Part shown: piece by piece, positions 44,631 to 56,090 of the stretch
Layout of the letters: each line of letters starts with the position of its first letter
Numbering within the stretch: the stretch's first letter is position 1
NCBI RefSeq assembly: GCF_040412425.1
Contig: NC_089742.1
Coordinates: 71,822,506 to 71,886,505 of the forward strand
DNA from: Macrobrachium rosenbergii
Lineage: Eukaryota; Arthropoda; Malacostraca; Decapoda; Palaemonidae
DNA length: 64,000 nucleotides
Reading direction: 5' to 3'
Program-made: the position numbers and the translations under genes
Notes under the pieces: model-generated
Told to the model about the DNA's origin: nothing
What the model saw: the letters and a program-made list of their open reading frames with translations, nothing else
Databases searched by the model: none

Positions 44631-46357
44631 TGGTGCCGATATGCTGCTAGTACATCTGCTGTGAAAGTGTGCTTATAAAACCATTGATGAAGAGTAGCTC
44701 AGGATACTGAGGCTGCTGCTAATCTATTATAATAATCCAAGAAGAGGGAACATCACAGCATCACAGAAAAAAAACCTTCCTTGCTTCCTCTACACCTAAT
44801 CCAGGCTTCTAACCAATTGAAAATTGAATGATACAGGTTTTGCTGGTATGGCAAGCAAAATATGGCATTTTATTTTAGAGATTTACTTTTATTCAATATA
44901 AACAGTGCAGGAATCATGAAACTGGTTTTGGTTTTACTTGATATAAAAAATAAAATGTCCCCCTAAATATAAAAAGGAGTTAACTCCAGCTTGGCAATGC
45001 TACTCCACGTTAAAAGGAGGTGAAAGGTAAGGCTCATAACTAGTGTCATTAAAATGTTCACTGTCCATTTTATGAAAATACAGTATGGCATAGTATTATC
45101 ATTAAAGAACATCATTACATTTGGTTAAAACAGGCCCTTGGCATGTAAAAGAAAAAATAAAAAGGTAACAATGTTACAGCTACCATGGACTTGATGAAAC
45201 CAGTGCTGCCTGATGTAGGAAGCTGAAAATACCACTCATTCCTGCTCTAGTATAATCAGGATGTCAAAATAGTCTTAATTCTGTCAAAACTTATAAGTTA
45301 CCTTTTGGCTTTCTGAAAATAATAATCTGTTAATGTTTCAAGTTATTTAAGTCTTAACTCCATACATAAACTATTCTGGTACAAGTGAAAAACTGCTGTC
45401 AACCAAATAAGAAGATTAATCAAGGCACAAATACTATGAACTCTATATAAAAGGTGTTCAATATGAAACCCCAAATGAAAGGTATTCAATGTGAAACTAT
45501 CACAAAAATTGAGCATTACTAGTCTAACACTGAGAACAAGATGATGAGCAACAAAAAGGTAAATCAAACTTCATGCCCACATTTAAAAAACACTAACTTC
45601 AAACACTTAACAAGTTACAAGAAAAACATTACAGATAAACAGTCGCTGTTAAATTACATAGGAATAATATCTTTACATTAGTTCACACTTACAAATGAGA
45701 TATAAATGACACCAGAATCTACAATGTGAGATACAGGTGCTATCAAATGGTGCTACGGGTACAGAATTATGATCACTGAAACAGTTGCTAAAACAGATTC
45801 CTCAGGTGGTGATCTTTAAAAAAAGAAACGTACCTACATATTTTTATGCACCATTACCATAGAGAAATTTGAAAAAGTTTGTGCTATCACTGTTAGGCAT
45901 ATCCATGAGTTAATGAACAGATTTGCCAGATTAGACCCAACAGGTCTCTGCAAAGTGCATTACTCATTTACAGAGCACTGCTACTCCTCATCTTCCTCTT
46001 TTGGAGAAATTTTGCCCGGAGACGTTTTTGTGAAAAACAATTCTGGCACTATAAGAAATGGGTTTTATGAACATTTGTGATGCTATATGAAAACACCTAC
46101 ATGAACTGGGTTTTGTTTTGAACTTGTGACATATGAGAATACCTACATGAATTATCATTACTAACATGAATTATCATTACTAAAGAGACTAACCATGCAC
46201 TCAAAAGTCACCAGCCAAGGTTATACAATTGCCAAATCATTTGTAATTATATAAAAATGCTGTTCAAAGAACCACAGGAAAATTTAGCATAAAATCAGAA
46301 TGTAACTGCTGTTAAGGATAAAGCTAAAAATACAAAGTAATGAAACAAATACTGTAC

Positions 46358-46560
46358 CTGTAGCATGTATTTTCTCTTGGAGCAGGAGGTACCCTGGTAA
46401 ACTTGTGAGGCAGGTTTGGGTGAGACAATCTCTGATGCTTGGTCATGTCTGAATTGCGCCCTTTCTCACCACAGTAACCACATTCAAATTCTGCTTGATA
46501 TAGCTGATCATATACATCACGCTTCAGTTTCCTGACAGTTTTTGGTTTATCTGCATGAAT
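46358..46560 (-). CDS. C2H2 zinc-finger protein, internal coding exon
   Basis: The 203-bp exon lies between an acceptor (TTATTTTTTAG, before 46560) and a donor (CTACAG|GTACAG, intron from 46357) on the minus strand. It is open in the frame starting IHADKPKTVRKLKRDVYDQL and holds a finger, CGYCGEKGRNSDMTKHQRLSH (C-x2-C-x11-H-x4-H), followed by PNLPHKF. It ends with two bases of a codon, which pairs with the start of exon 35213 to give Arg-Cys and the next finger. Earlier exons must lie to the right on the minus strand. I could not identify them; the next 10 kb holds mostly transposable elements. Confidence 0.78.
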
Positions 46561-47309
46561 CTAAAAAATAAGAATATCAAGAATTTTTTAGAAACCTAAA
46601 AATCATTTATAAAAATAAACTGCTATTTAGCACTGAATTACATCCTACCAACAATATGAAGACCTCCCTACTGGTCAACAGACACCATTTAAATGAAAAG
46701 TTGAGTAATTTTGGTAAAATTTCAGTTGCTTACCATTAAAAGTGCTACTGTATATTGTTAGCAAGGATTCCTATCCATGAACTTCTCACTGGCTCCAAAC
46801 CCAGCTTCACAATAATCTCCTAATGCCAGAAAATCTGATGCTCAACATTTTACACAGTGAAACTCAATCTTGTGCACCAAGCACTTTTTCCACCTCATAG
46901 GCTAAAAGCCACTGTCCCCACAGCACCCACTTTAGAAGCCAGTCCTTTGCAGCATATGATCTGCCCAATCCTCGTATCTTACTTTGACGAGAGACCACAA
47001 ATAAAACAAACATGGTACCTATGACTGATGATAACCACAGTAATTTCCACTTCTCCAACTATGACCATAACTTCTCTCCTACATAAGATACAACACAGAA
47101 CACTTGCAGGAAGTGATTTAGAAACAACAGTGCAATATCAAAAGTTTCAACTCATAAAATAAGCATGCAAGAGCATGAATGAAAAAATGTTTTTACAATA
47201 AAACATTTTTACACAAATGGATTGATTACAAAGTCTTTTCGGTGTAAAATGCACCCAGACACAACAGCTCAAGAGACTGAAAGAAGAAACTCTAAAGTTA
47301 TGTGTTAGC
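46561..47309. other. Intronic sequence upstream of the zinc-finger exon
   Basis: Between the acceptor of exon 46560 and DIRS copy D I see no further exon with good splice sites and no repeat I can name. An open stretch at 46864-47058 lacks domain features. Confidence 0.5.
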
Positions 47310-47454
47310 CATAGGTGGAGTTACTCATGTTCGGCTCGCTTTGCCTGTCACTGAATCATCTCATTAACAAAATGCTATTGAGTAGGCGTAACCGTGACCT
47401 GAGCTGGCCTTACTCTTCCATTGTGTGAACCTGCCAAGGGTCAACAGATACCTT

Positions 47455-47535
47455 TGAAAGTGTAGGTTCATATGCTAGGAAAATTACAAATTACTTTAGA
47501 ATTTGGTATTTGTTCCAATGCAATGCAGACTCACT
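47455..47535 (-). repeat. Internal complementary region of DIRS D (probable)
   Basis: GAAAGTGTAGGTTCATATGC followed by AGGAAAATTACAAATTACTT and GGTATTTGTTCCAATG parallels 20757-20836 in copy C in the same position, just after the recombinase. GGTATTTGTTCCA also resembles the complement of the right end (TGGAACAAACGTC, about 50827). Confidence 0.45.
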
Positions 47536-47756
47536 CAGAGGCAGGAGGCTAATGTTTTGTGAGAGAGTAAGGTTGGTACGTCTCTGTGGAAAAAAGAAGT
47601 CACACCTATTCCCCTGCCACATCATCTACTCTACCAAGCTCTGGTCACAACAGTGAAAGACACCAGGATGTTGTGTCCTATGTACTCATAAATCTCATCT
47701 GGCAATTCTGACATCCCCTTATTCCTTTGGCCGAGTTCCTGAGGGGCTCAACACTC

Positions 47757-48700
47757 CTATATCACCTGCTGGGCTGCGACTACAAGACCCAAGGTGAAAG
47801 TGTCTAAGGACTTGTGTGCCAGGTCCTTGAAGAAGGAGGTGGTGAAGGTAGACTGTCTCTTCCAGCACCTTGCCCCCTTATGTCGTGTAACCCCCTCCTG
47901 CCAGGGAGGGTTGTTATATCCATCAGTCTTGTATGCCCTGACAATCACCTCCCTCAGCCAGGAAATCATATTCTTCGAGATCACTCATCTCCCGCCTTGT
48001 GCTGATGAATAGCCTCTTACAGGCGGGTCTGTGGGCAGCTGTATGCTTGAGGTAGGTTCTCAGGGCTCTCATTGGACTCGGGAGCATCTAGTCCTTGTCA
48101 TCCCCTACAAAATCTTCGAGCATGGGGATAGAAAACTTCAAAAATTCAGTCTGGGGCCGAATGGTTCTGGGCCTTTGCCAAGAATTCTGTGACAAATGTC
48201 AAGGGTAATTAGGATCACCCATGTGTGTGGGATACGATGTATGAGGTGTGCAGTTCACCCACCCTCTTGGTTGAGGCAAGGGCCAAAAGGAACACCATCT
48301 TGAGGGTCAGCTCTCAGTCTGATGTCTTCTTGAGGAGCTCATAAGAATGCCTCAGGCTGGTGAGGACTTTGGTCACATCCCATTTGGGGGAGTTTCAACT
48401 TTCATCGGGGACACTTCTTTTCCAAGTGCCTGATATTAGACAACAGTTCCCAGGAAGAGGATGGGTTTATGCCCTAAGGCAAGATCAGCTGTATGAGGGT
48501 GGCTCTACAACCCTCAACTGCAGCTATTAAAAAGGCTTTCTCCCACTTAAGAAAGATGAAGAAGTCTGCTACTTCCTCCACAGTGGTCTTGAGAGGCTTA
48601 AGACGCTTTCCACGACACCAACAATGGAAGACCATCCATCTTCCCTGATAGGCTCTGACGGACAATGGTCTGAGGAGATTGGAGATGGCACCTGCAGTCT
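47757..48700 (-). pseudogene. DIRS tyrosine recombinase remnant (copy D)
   Basis: On the minus strand, YQGRWMVFHCWCRGKRLKPL and TTVEEVADFFIFLKWEKAF (48474-48665) are the N-terminal domain. The C-terminal part ends with WKRQSTFTTSFFKDLAHKSL then FTLGLVVAAQQVI (47757-47880), corresponding to the catalytic Tyr region, with Phe where the Tyr of YLRDV is expected. The middle, including the Arg and HxxR, is broken by shifts. Inactive. Confidence 0.75.
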
Positions 48701-48723
48701 CTTTAGAAAATCCCTATTAAGAA

Positions 48724-49122
48724 TACAGGCAGTCCCTGGTTATCGGCAGCCTCGGTTACCGGTGATCCGGTTTTACAGTGCTTGTCTAGCGATGATGATA
48801 ACCAGATTTTCGTTGTTGATAACCGGTTATCAGCGCTGATTGCCTCTTATTGACGGCGGTGATCACCAGTTATCGGCAGCCTCGGTTACCGGTGATCCGG
48901 TTTTACAGTGCTTGTCTAGCGACGACGATAACCAGATTTTCGTTGTTGATAACCGGTTATAGGCGCTGATAACCGGTTATCAGCGCTGATTGCCTCTTAT
49001 TGACGGCAGTGATCACCAGTTATCGGCGCCGCTAACCAGGTATCAGTGCTATTATTGCCGATTTTCGGTTGTCGTCGAGCAGTTGGGAACGGAACCCCGC
49101 CGATAACCAAGGACTGCCTGTA
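48724..49122. mobile_element. Tigger-like MITE with internal duplication (395 bp, TA duplications)
   Basis: TA+CAGGCAGTCCCTGGTTATC on the left and GATAACCAAGGACTGCCTG+TA on the right form the inverted ends and target duplication. The interior contains a 130-bp direct duplication (TATCGGCAGCCTCGGTTACC at 48741 and 48871) plus a 20-bp repeat around ATAACCGGTTAT. No coding capacity. Confidence 0.9.
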
Positions 49123-49229
49123 CAATTAATCAGTTCCCTATCATTAATTTATGATGACCATCATGCATACACTAGCAATAAGCATTTCCAATTAGTATTC
49201 AATTTCTTCATATTCTTTGTTTATACATG

Positions 49230-49550
49230 CCAATCTGCTTCAGTTTTGGATGTCAAGTGCATCCCAATGATTTGCAACTGTGTAATACCAGTTTCTTTAT
49301 ATGGCAGTTATCAATTTTGAACAAGCTTCTAGTTCAGCACTGCACTACACTGCAGGTAATTTTCATAAATCAATCACGAACTTGAAGCACTCAGTTTTGC
49401 ATGTCCAGTACATTTGGGCACAATGATTTGCAAATGTGTAATACCAATTTCTTTATATGGCAGTTATCAATTTAGTACAAGCTTCTAATTCAGCACTGCA
49501 CCACACTGCAGGTAATTTTCATCAATGAATCACTGAAACTTGGAGCATTC
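49230..49550. repeat. 156-bp tandem duplication
   Basis: AATGATTTGCAACTGTGTAA at 49266 recurs as AATGATTTGCAAATGTGTAA at 49422. The shared block includes TTTCTTTATATGGCAGTTAT, AGCTTCTA.TTCAGCACTGCA and CACTGCAGGTAATTTTCAT. No coding capacity recognised. Confidence 0.85.
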
Positions 49551-49787
49551 CACTGAGCAAATTTGTCCATTAACAGTAAAACTTTATAAAAAATACAGCA
49601 GATGCCAGACTGCACACAATGTTAACTAACAAAAGGTTTATGCTAATACACTGCAGTCTCTCGTAAACACACAAGAGTATTGTGGTTCTATGAGGTAGGG
49701 CTTTGGCTTTATCTCAGTGACATAGACATGATCCTGAACACCAACTTTTACCAGGTACTTACACTTGTTCACTTTCTACTGTATGAA

Positions 49788-50048
49788 CAGGCAGTCCCCG
49801 GTTATCGGGGGGGTTCCATTCCGATGGTGTGACGATAAGTGAAAACCGCCGATAACCAAAAACTGGTGATTTTCAGTTCAGATAACAGGGTATCAGCACC
49901 TCTATTAGGTATGTATCGGTACCAATACCCACTTATTGGCACTGATAACTGGAAATTGGCACCAAAAATAGCCGATTTTCGTCACTAGACAAGCGCCATA
50001 AAACAGGATCGCCGATAACTGAGCCTGCCGATAACCGGGGACTGCCTA
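49788..50048. mobile_element. Tigger-like MITE (CAGGCAGTCCCCGG family), 261 bp
   Basis: CAGGCAGTCCCCGGTTATCG on the left pairs with CGATAACCGGGGACTGCCTA on the right (one terminal mismatch). Right flank TA, left flank AA, so one copy of the TA duplication has mutated. Shorter relative of 48726-49120. Confidence 0.88.
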
Positions 50049-50755
50049 TAGTAAAAGCGCTTCCTTAACAATGTAGCCAAACATTTATGTTAGGGTGATC
50101 CCTCTCACCACATCAGACCTGCAGTGAGAAAAAACTCCATTAAATCCTAACATAAGTGAGAACAAGGACATTCAGTTAAAAATTTGCAATAAAATTTTTT
50201 CAAATTACCAATAAGTTGATGCACACCTCGGCCAATATACGGTCACCAAACTCCATTATAGTCATATGCACAGAGAACAAGGGAGAGGGGGTCATATACA
50301 CACGGGAACCACACAGCACCCCAGGAAAAAACAAAGTGTGCCTATCAACTGCCCCTGAAAAATCATTAATTAACGTAGAAGACACATAAGACTCGCCCTT
50401 CAGAAAAATACACTGGCCAATACCCTAAAAAGGCCCACTAAAAGGAAAGGAGGGACCACCAATACACATGGACGCCACACTATCACTCGCTATGAGCAAT
50501 AGCGATCGCCATGTGATTTGTGCTCCTCACCACAGGTACATACTCCTTTCTCCTTGAGGAAATAGGGCAGAAAGGAAATACAGGGGACACAAAACTCCAC
50601 ACTGTGCTATGGAGGAAAGAAACACTTGGGGGCAGCAATCCTGATGCAGAAAATCATGTTTAGGGCATGCTAACCCTACAGACATTAAGGAAAAACACAG
50701 CAGAAATGGGAGATAACTCTGTGAACATGCTAAAGTGGACATGGCTGCAAGCACA
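50049..50755 (-). other. Non-coding 5' part of DIRS D (inferred)
   Basis: Lies between the second MITE and the right terminal repeat of copy D. Minus-strand frames (e.g. 50527-50802) show no recognised motif. By position this would be 5' untranslated or gag sequence. Confidence 0.35.
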
Positions 50756-50860
50756 ATGGGAGAGTAAGGCCAGCTCAGGTCAGGCAACACTAGGCTACTC
50801 ATGAAAACGTAGGTTCTTATTCACAATGGAACAAACGTCATTACAAACCAATTACAGCAA

Positions 50861-52326
50861 TGCCTCATTTATCTGGAGTGATACATCCAAGGCCTTGCCA
50901 GAGATTGGAATTTTCCAGATATCACGGAAAAATACTCTATGGATGTAAAACAAATTTGTAACCTTTTTCCCTATTCTGTCAACACGCAGTACTGTGCATG
51001 CTTATAAACAACACAGAATACACTGAAAAGTACTGTACACAAAATAAAAACCAAACTGTGCAATATACTGTACATAAAGTTTATAAAAAATGTGATCAGT
51101 GCCGAAAATGCTTATGTGGGTCTGACTTGAAATATCTAATTTACTGTAAATCACTGGCTGAAATCTTTGGTAAATACATAATGCACTATTCGCACAATCA
51201 TATTACTGTACAATTATCTACCAGAATCCCAGGTTGCCTGAGATATATTTCTGATCAGATTTATAATATCAATATTTACCTCTTGTATACGCTGTGGACT
51301 TCGGTATTTCAGTGTGTATATGTATCAAACCTGAAAACTTTATTGTGTGGCTGATGGGTAATACTTTCTGCCATTTCTAACTTGATTTCCTAGTTTTGCT
51401 GACATCTTTACAAAATACAACAGCTTTTCAAATACACAGAACTGAAAACCTAATGAAAAAGCCCACATGTCAACTTTAGATACAAGGGTTGTCCATGTAA
51501 ACATTATTTTTAACCCCATTAAGAATCATGAAACTTAGGCCAAGCATTGGGTTATATTTTCTCCCAACCATTGCATAAAACAGTAAAAAGAGGGAATTGG
51601 ATTGGTTAGACAGCAAGAGAGGTCCAGAAAATAAATAAGATGCAGGACAAGAATCTAAAGGCAAAACTTGGTGAAATCCCCTTAGTTGCATTAAAAGGTT
51701 GGTCTGTAATAAGGAAACAGGAATGGATGTAAAGTAAAAGGGACTGAAGGACACTGCACGCACACTAAAAAAACCTGTGAAGTGCCCTGACACTGCAACC
51801 ATATATGGGGCAAAATCCAATATGTAATAATTGCCAAACTGACCAGTGTTACACTGAACCAGTTTGAGAACTCCATTTTCCAGTTTGTACCTGTTCCCAG
51901 TCTATATGTATCCAAGTAAGCATTATCTAGTATACTTACTTGGAAAGTGTAATCAGTTTCAGTATGAAGCATTTCATGAATATTGGGCAATTGTCTACTA
52001 ATATTATGTTTGTATATTTCAAGAGCTAAGGAACTCCAAATAGTTTCAAATGTCTTTCAAACACTGATGTACATAGCTGTACAGCTATGTACATCAAGCC
52101 TCTACAGATATGATCTAAATGGACCAGTAACACTGAAGCTGATCTTTTCATATAATCTGGTTGTCTCTTCAATGGCTGGGTCTCAAATTGCTATTAGCAT
52201 ATCCCTTATTGCTCCCAATGTTCCTGAAGTTTTACCAATTTTCCAATTCCACAGGATACTCCTACCCTCTTCTGATGATAGTCTCTATCTGAGGATCTGT
52301 TATGTCAACATAATTATTCTCTTCAT
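50861..52326. other. AT-rich stretch; contains a 30-bp perfect palindrome
   Basis: No gene recognised. 52066-52095 is a perfect palindrome (see separate entry). A block from about 50866 (TACAGCAATGCCTCATTTAT) has a Tigger-like look, but I could not find a matching right end. Confidence 0.45.
52066..52095. repeat. 30-bp perfect palindrome
   Basis: The 15-base half GATGTACATAGCTGT is followed immediately by its exact reverse complement. It would form a loopless hairpin. No neighbouring gene explains it. Confidence 0.9.
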
Positions 52327-54560
52327 TTAACCCTTAAACGCCAACTGGACGAATCGTAAGTCGACTAAAATTGTCTGTCGGGTGATGAGTGGACGTACCG
52401 TATGTCAACTATAAAAAATTTCAACCTTCAGTCAACTTTGACTCGACCGAAATGGTCGAAAAACGCAATTGTAAGCTAAAACTCTTACATTCTAGTAATA
52501 TTCAATCACTTACCTTCATTTTGCAACAAATTGGAGGTCTCTAGCACAATATTTCGACTTATGGTGAATTTTTGAAAAAAACTTTTTCCTTACGTTCGCG
52601 TGGTAACTCAGCCGGAAATTTCAGAAATTCTTTAGTCACTTTGTCGTAATTTTTGCACCGTTTTATATTAGCTGTTACATAAAGTTTTATATATGAAAAT
52701 GTTCACAATTTCATGTAAAATACAACAAAAAATAACCCATGGTTGTAGCTTTTATCAGTTTGGAAATATTTTCATATAAATCAAGATAAGTGCCAAAATT
52801 TCAACCTTCGGTCAACTTTGACTTGACCGAAATGGTCGAAAAATTCAATTGTAAGCTAAAACTCTTATATTCTAGTAATATTCAATCATTTACCTTCATT
52901 TTGCAACAAATTGGAAGTCTCTAGCACAATATTTCGATTTATGCTGAATTTTTGAAAAAAACTTTTTCCTTACATCCGCGCACGGTAACTCGGCCGAACA
53001 CCTCTGAAATTCTTTCGTCACATTGTCGCAATGTTTGCACCGTTTTATATTAGTCGTTACATAAATTTTATATATGAAAATGTGCACAATTTCATATAGA
53101 ATACAACAAAAAATAACTCATGGTTGTAGCTTTTATCAGTTTTGAAATATTTTCATATAAATCACGATAAGTGCCAAAATTTCAACCTTCGGTCAACTTT
53201 GACTCGACCGAAATGGTCGAAAAACCGCAGTTGTAAGCTAAAACGCTTACATTCTAGTAATATTCAATCATTTACCTTCATTTTGCAACAAATTGGAAGT
53301 CTCTAGCACAATATTTCGATTTAACGTGAATTTTTGAAAAAAAAAAAAAAAAAAAAATTTTTCCTTACGCCGGCGCGTGGTAACTCGGCCAAACATCTCA
53401 GAAATTCTTTCATCACTTTGTTGTAATGTTTGCACCATTTTATATTAGTCGTTATATAAGGTTTTATATATGAAAATGTGCACAATTTCATGTAGAATAC
53501 AACAAAAAATAACCCATGGTTGTAGAGTTTATCAGTTTTGAAATATTTTCATACAAATCACGATAAATGCCAAAATTTCAACCTTCGGTCAACTTTGACT
53601 CGACCAAAATGGTCGAAAAACCGCAGTTGTAAGCTAAAACTCTTACATTCTAGTAATATTCAATCATTTACCTTCATTTTGCAATAAACTGGAAGTCTCT
53701 AGCACAATATTTCGATTTATGGTGAATTTTTGAAAAAAACTTTTTCCTTACGTCCGCGCGGTAACTCAGCCGAACACCTCAGAAATTCTTTAGTCACTTT
53801 GTCATAATGTTTGCACCGTTTTATATTAGTCGTTACATAAAGTTTTATATATGAAAATGTCCACAATTTCATGTAGAATACAACAAAAAATAACTCATGG
53901 TTGTAGCTTTTATCAGTTTTGAAATATTTTCATATAAATCACGATAAATAGAAAAAATTCGCCCTTTGGTCAACTGTAACTCGACCGAAATGGTCGAAAA
54001 CTGCAATTGTAAGCTAAAACACTTACAGTCTAGTAATATTTAATCAATTACCTTTATTTTGCAACAAACGGGAAGTCTCTAGCACAATATTTCGATTTAT
54101 GGTGTTTTTGAAAAAACTTTTTTACGTCCGAAATGTTATTTAATTCATGCATAATTTTGTGATAATATTTTCTCTGTGTTGCTTTGATCGTTTTACAATT
54201 TGTTATATACCAAAGTCATCGCAATTTAGTGTAAAATACAAAGAAAATAAAAATAGCAAATTATCTTTAACCGTTTTGCTCACAGCGCGATTTGTATACA
54301 ATTATATATGAAATTTTTTTTCACGCTGTCATATATTTCAATATTTATATATGATGATATTTTTTTTCATTTCTGATGGTTGCATACTAAACTTCAGGCA
54401 ATGACAAAAAAAGGAGCCAAAAATGAACCCTTAATCTTAAAAACTAAGTGTGCTGTGATTTTTTGAAAAAAACTTTTTTTCCGCTTCAGCGCTAACTCCC
54501 GAACGCCGCCGGCATACGGCAGACACTTTTGTAGATAGAGGCTCGGCGTTTAAGGGTTAA
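52327..54560. mobile_element. TTAA-flanked inverted-repeat element filled with a ~380-bp tandem repeat (copy 2)
   Basis: Perfect flanks: TTAA (52327-52330)+CCCTTAAACGCC and GGCGTTTAAGGG+TTAA (54557-54560). The interior has five repeat anchors (TCAACCTTC or equivalent) at 52421, 52801, 53182, 53578 and about 53958, with periods of 380-396 bp. Units share TTTTGCAACAAATTGGAAGT, AGAAATTCTTTAGTCACTTT and ATACAACAAAAAATAACTCA. The last ~450 bp (from about 54100) is a unique end section also present in copy 1 (from about 32150). No transposase is encoded. Confidence 0.82.
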
Positions 54561-56090
54561 TGAACTTTCAAATTATAACTTCCAACATACATTTCTCCAT
54601 TTTTATCTCTTATATGTTTTGGTTCTTTTACATTTTTTCAACATTAACTTGTACAGTTACTATTTCAAACAGTCTCTTTCTTCTCTTGGCAATATGGAGA
54701 TTCTGTTTTCATTCCTCCAAACTCTCCCTCTCTGTTCATTCAACTGTCTCTTGCTTCCATTCTCTTCTCCATATAAGACATCCACCTCTTTAAACCACCA
54801 ATATTACTATATCTCTTTCTCACACACAAAATACTTCTCCTATCTGCTGTATGTTTTATTTTGCAATTTCTACATTTCAATTTTTCATTTATACTACTGA
54901 CACTTCACTACATGATTTTTTCATTTCCCTGCTTTTGACTGTTGATTTCTGTCTTTCCTCACTATCAGCTCAGCATTAAAAAAAAGCTATAATGTTGGAC
55001 ATGCTGGTTTGGTATTATACACAACCCTTTCTGATGTCATATATTTCTCATCATAGTAGAATCTCATTCTTCATTACAGTATATGTTATTAACTTCCCTC
55101 TTGGCTTCTTAAACGTTTTGTTCAACTTCTGTAGAGAATTTCATTAATGGTTCTCCCTTATTTTCTCTCCAAAAAAGCTAACCATTCATGTCACTGTATC
55201 TGAAAACTGTTCCCAAGATTCATGCTTTTTTCTTCTTTATCTGCTTCAAATCATATTATGAAAACATGCAATACCTTGTTTCCTAAGACTGTTTTATGTT
55301 TGTTAGCCTATAATTGTGTTCCCAATTGTACAACATCTACCATGTCATCTAGAACCATTATAACAACTCCATTTTATCATGAGTCACCTCTATTCAATCA
55401 AAATTGTCAACCTTTGCCACTACCTGTTACTTTTGTTCCTACTCCTTATACCTAAACTCCTTGTCAGCATCTCTGATTTCCCAATTCTTTCCTATCATTG
55501 TTGCAACATTCACTGTTGTCATTTTTATTAAGATTTCTTTCTATTATTTTTATTTATTTCGTGGATTTGTCACACCCTGCCTATTAAAGGCTTGGATACT
55601 TCAAGACATTACATTTGGAGAGTTCACTGGTCCTGATGCAGAAATTTTTTTTATTTTTATATTTTGCATATACATATAACCTTACCAATAAATTTGGCCC
55701 TCCTTATTTGTCCGGCTTAGAGACAACTGAAGATTCATTTACCTATTTTGAGTTTTCTAAGCAAAAGTATTCAGAGTAAAAATAATAGAAAAACTAGCAA
55801 AAGTAATGCAAGCTATACTACTTCACAATTCGATAGGGAAATATAAAAGTAACATCTCAACTTTATGGAATTTCTGTACTTATCAGCTACATTATTATCA
55901 TTATTTTTTGCTATGCTACCATTGGAGATGTGAAGCATTTTTAAATATATCTCTTAAATTGAATATTAATTTTTAAGTAAAAGGTTAGTTTAGGTTAGGA
56001 ACAATGTGAATTTGTGGGAAGTGTGGTTAGGAACAATGTGTTAACTGGTGGTAAGTGTAAGATATCTAAAGACATCTAAATGCAGATAAT
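54561..56090. other. AT- and pyrimidine-rich stretch without recognisable gene
   Basis: Short frames rich in Phe, Ser and Leu arise from CT/AT-rich composition (e.g. 54560-54900, 55222-55679). I see no domain, splice pattern or known repeat. A short imperfect duplication (GTTAGGAACAATGTG twice, about 55996 and 56027) lies near the right end. Confidence 0.5.

Larger units (their letters stand above)
35214..46357 (-). other. Intron of the zinc-finger gene (about 11.1 kb)
   Basis: Donor GT at 46357-46356 and acceptor AG at 35215-35214 (minus strand). It contains a plus-strand LINE (B) split by a minus-strand LINE (A), a Tigger-like MITE fragment and a CT microsatellite. The 40960-46357 part is otherwise AT-rich and featureless to me. 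Splicing is inferred from frame and motif continuity. Confidence 0.7.
40961..46357. other. AT-rich intronic sequence with few features
   Basis: No exon or transposon protein seen. Features I can name: (CT)n at 42529-42547, a Tigger-like MITE fragment at 44411-44630, a possibly related block from about 42772 (ACAGGTTAACAATCCCGTAT), a loose ~98-bp duplication around 44000-44110 (AAAGATCTTT / AAAGATCTTTT blocks), and a possible alternative terminal exon at 45980-46048. The rest shows nothing I recognise. Confidence 0.5.
47310..50860 (-). mobile_element. Partial DIRS-type retrotransposon with inverted ends, copy D
   Basis: The left end (about 47370-47415, GACCTGAGCTGGCCTTACTC) pairs with the right end (50760-50800, GAGTAAGGCCAGCTCAGGTC). 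The terminal region is related to that of copy C. Inside, only the recombinase is recognisable (47757-48700). RT, RNase H and most of gag are missing. Two Tigger-like MITEs (48726-49120, 49788-50048) and a 156-bp duplication lie between. So this is an internally deleted DIRS copy with later insertions. Confidence 0.65.

Noticed and set aside
46864..47058. Minus-strand frame that could be a 5' exon of the zinc-finger gene
   Set aside because: The product is hydrophobic with no Cys/His pattern, and I saw no good donor leading to exon 46560.
50866..51350. Possible Tigger-like element starting TACAGCAATGCCTCATTTAT
   Set aside because: No inverted right end found.
52896..53087. Open frame within the TTAA-flanked element
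   Set aside because: It lies across a satellite unit and is not kept in the neighbouring units.
54560..54900. Phe/Leu/Ser-rich frames resembling membrane proteins
   Set aside because: Explained by TTC/CTT-rich composition; two frames overlap and neither has a credible start or splice context.
55980..56060. GGTTAG-rich stretch considered as telomere-like (TTAGG)n
   Set aside because: Only scattered GGTTAGG pieces, no tandem array.
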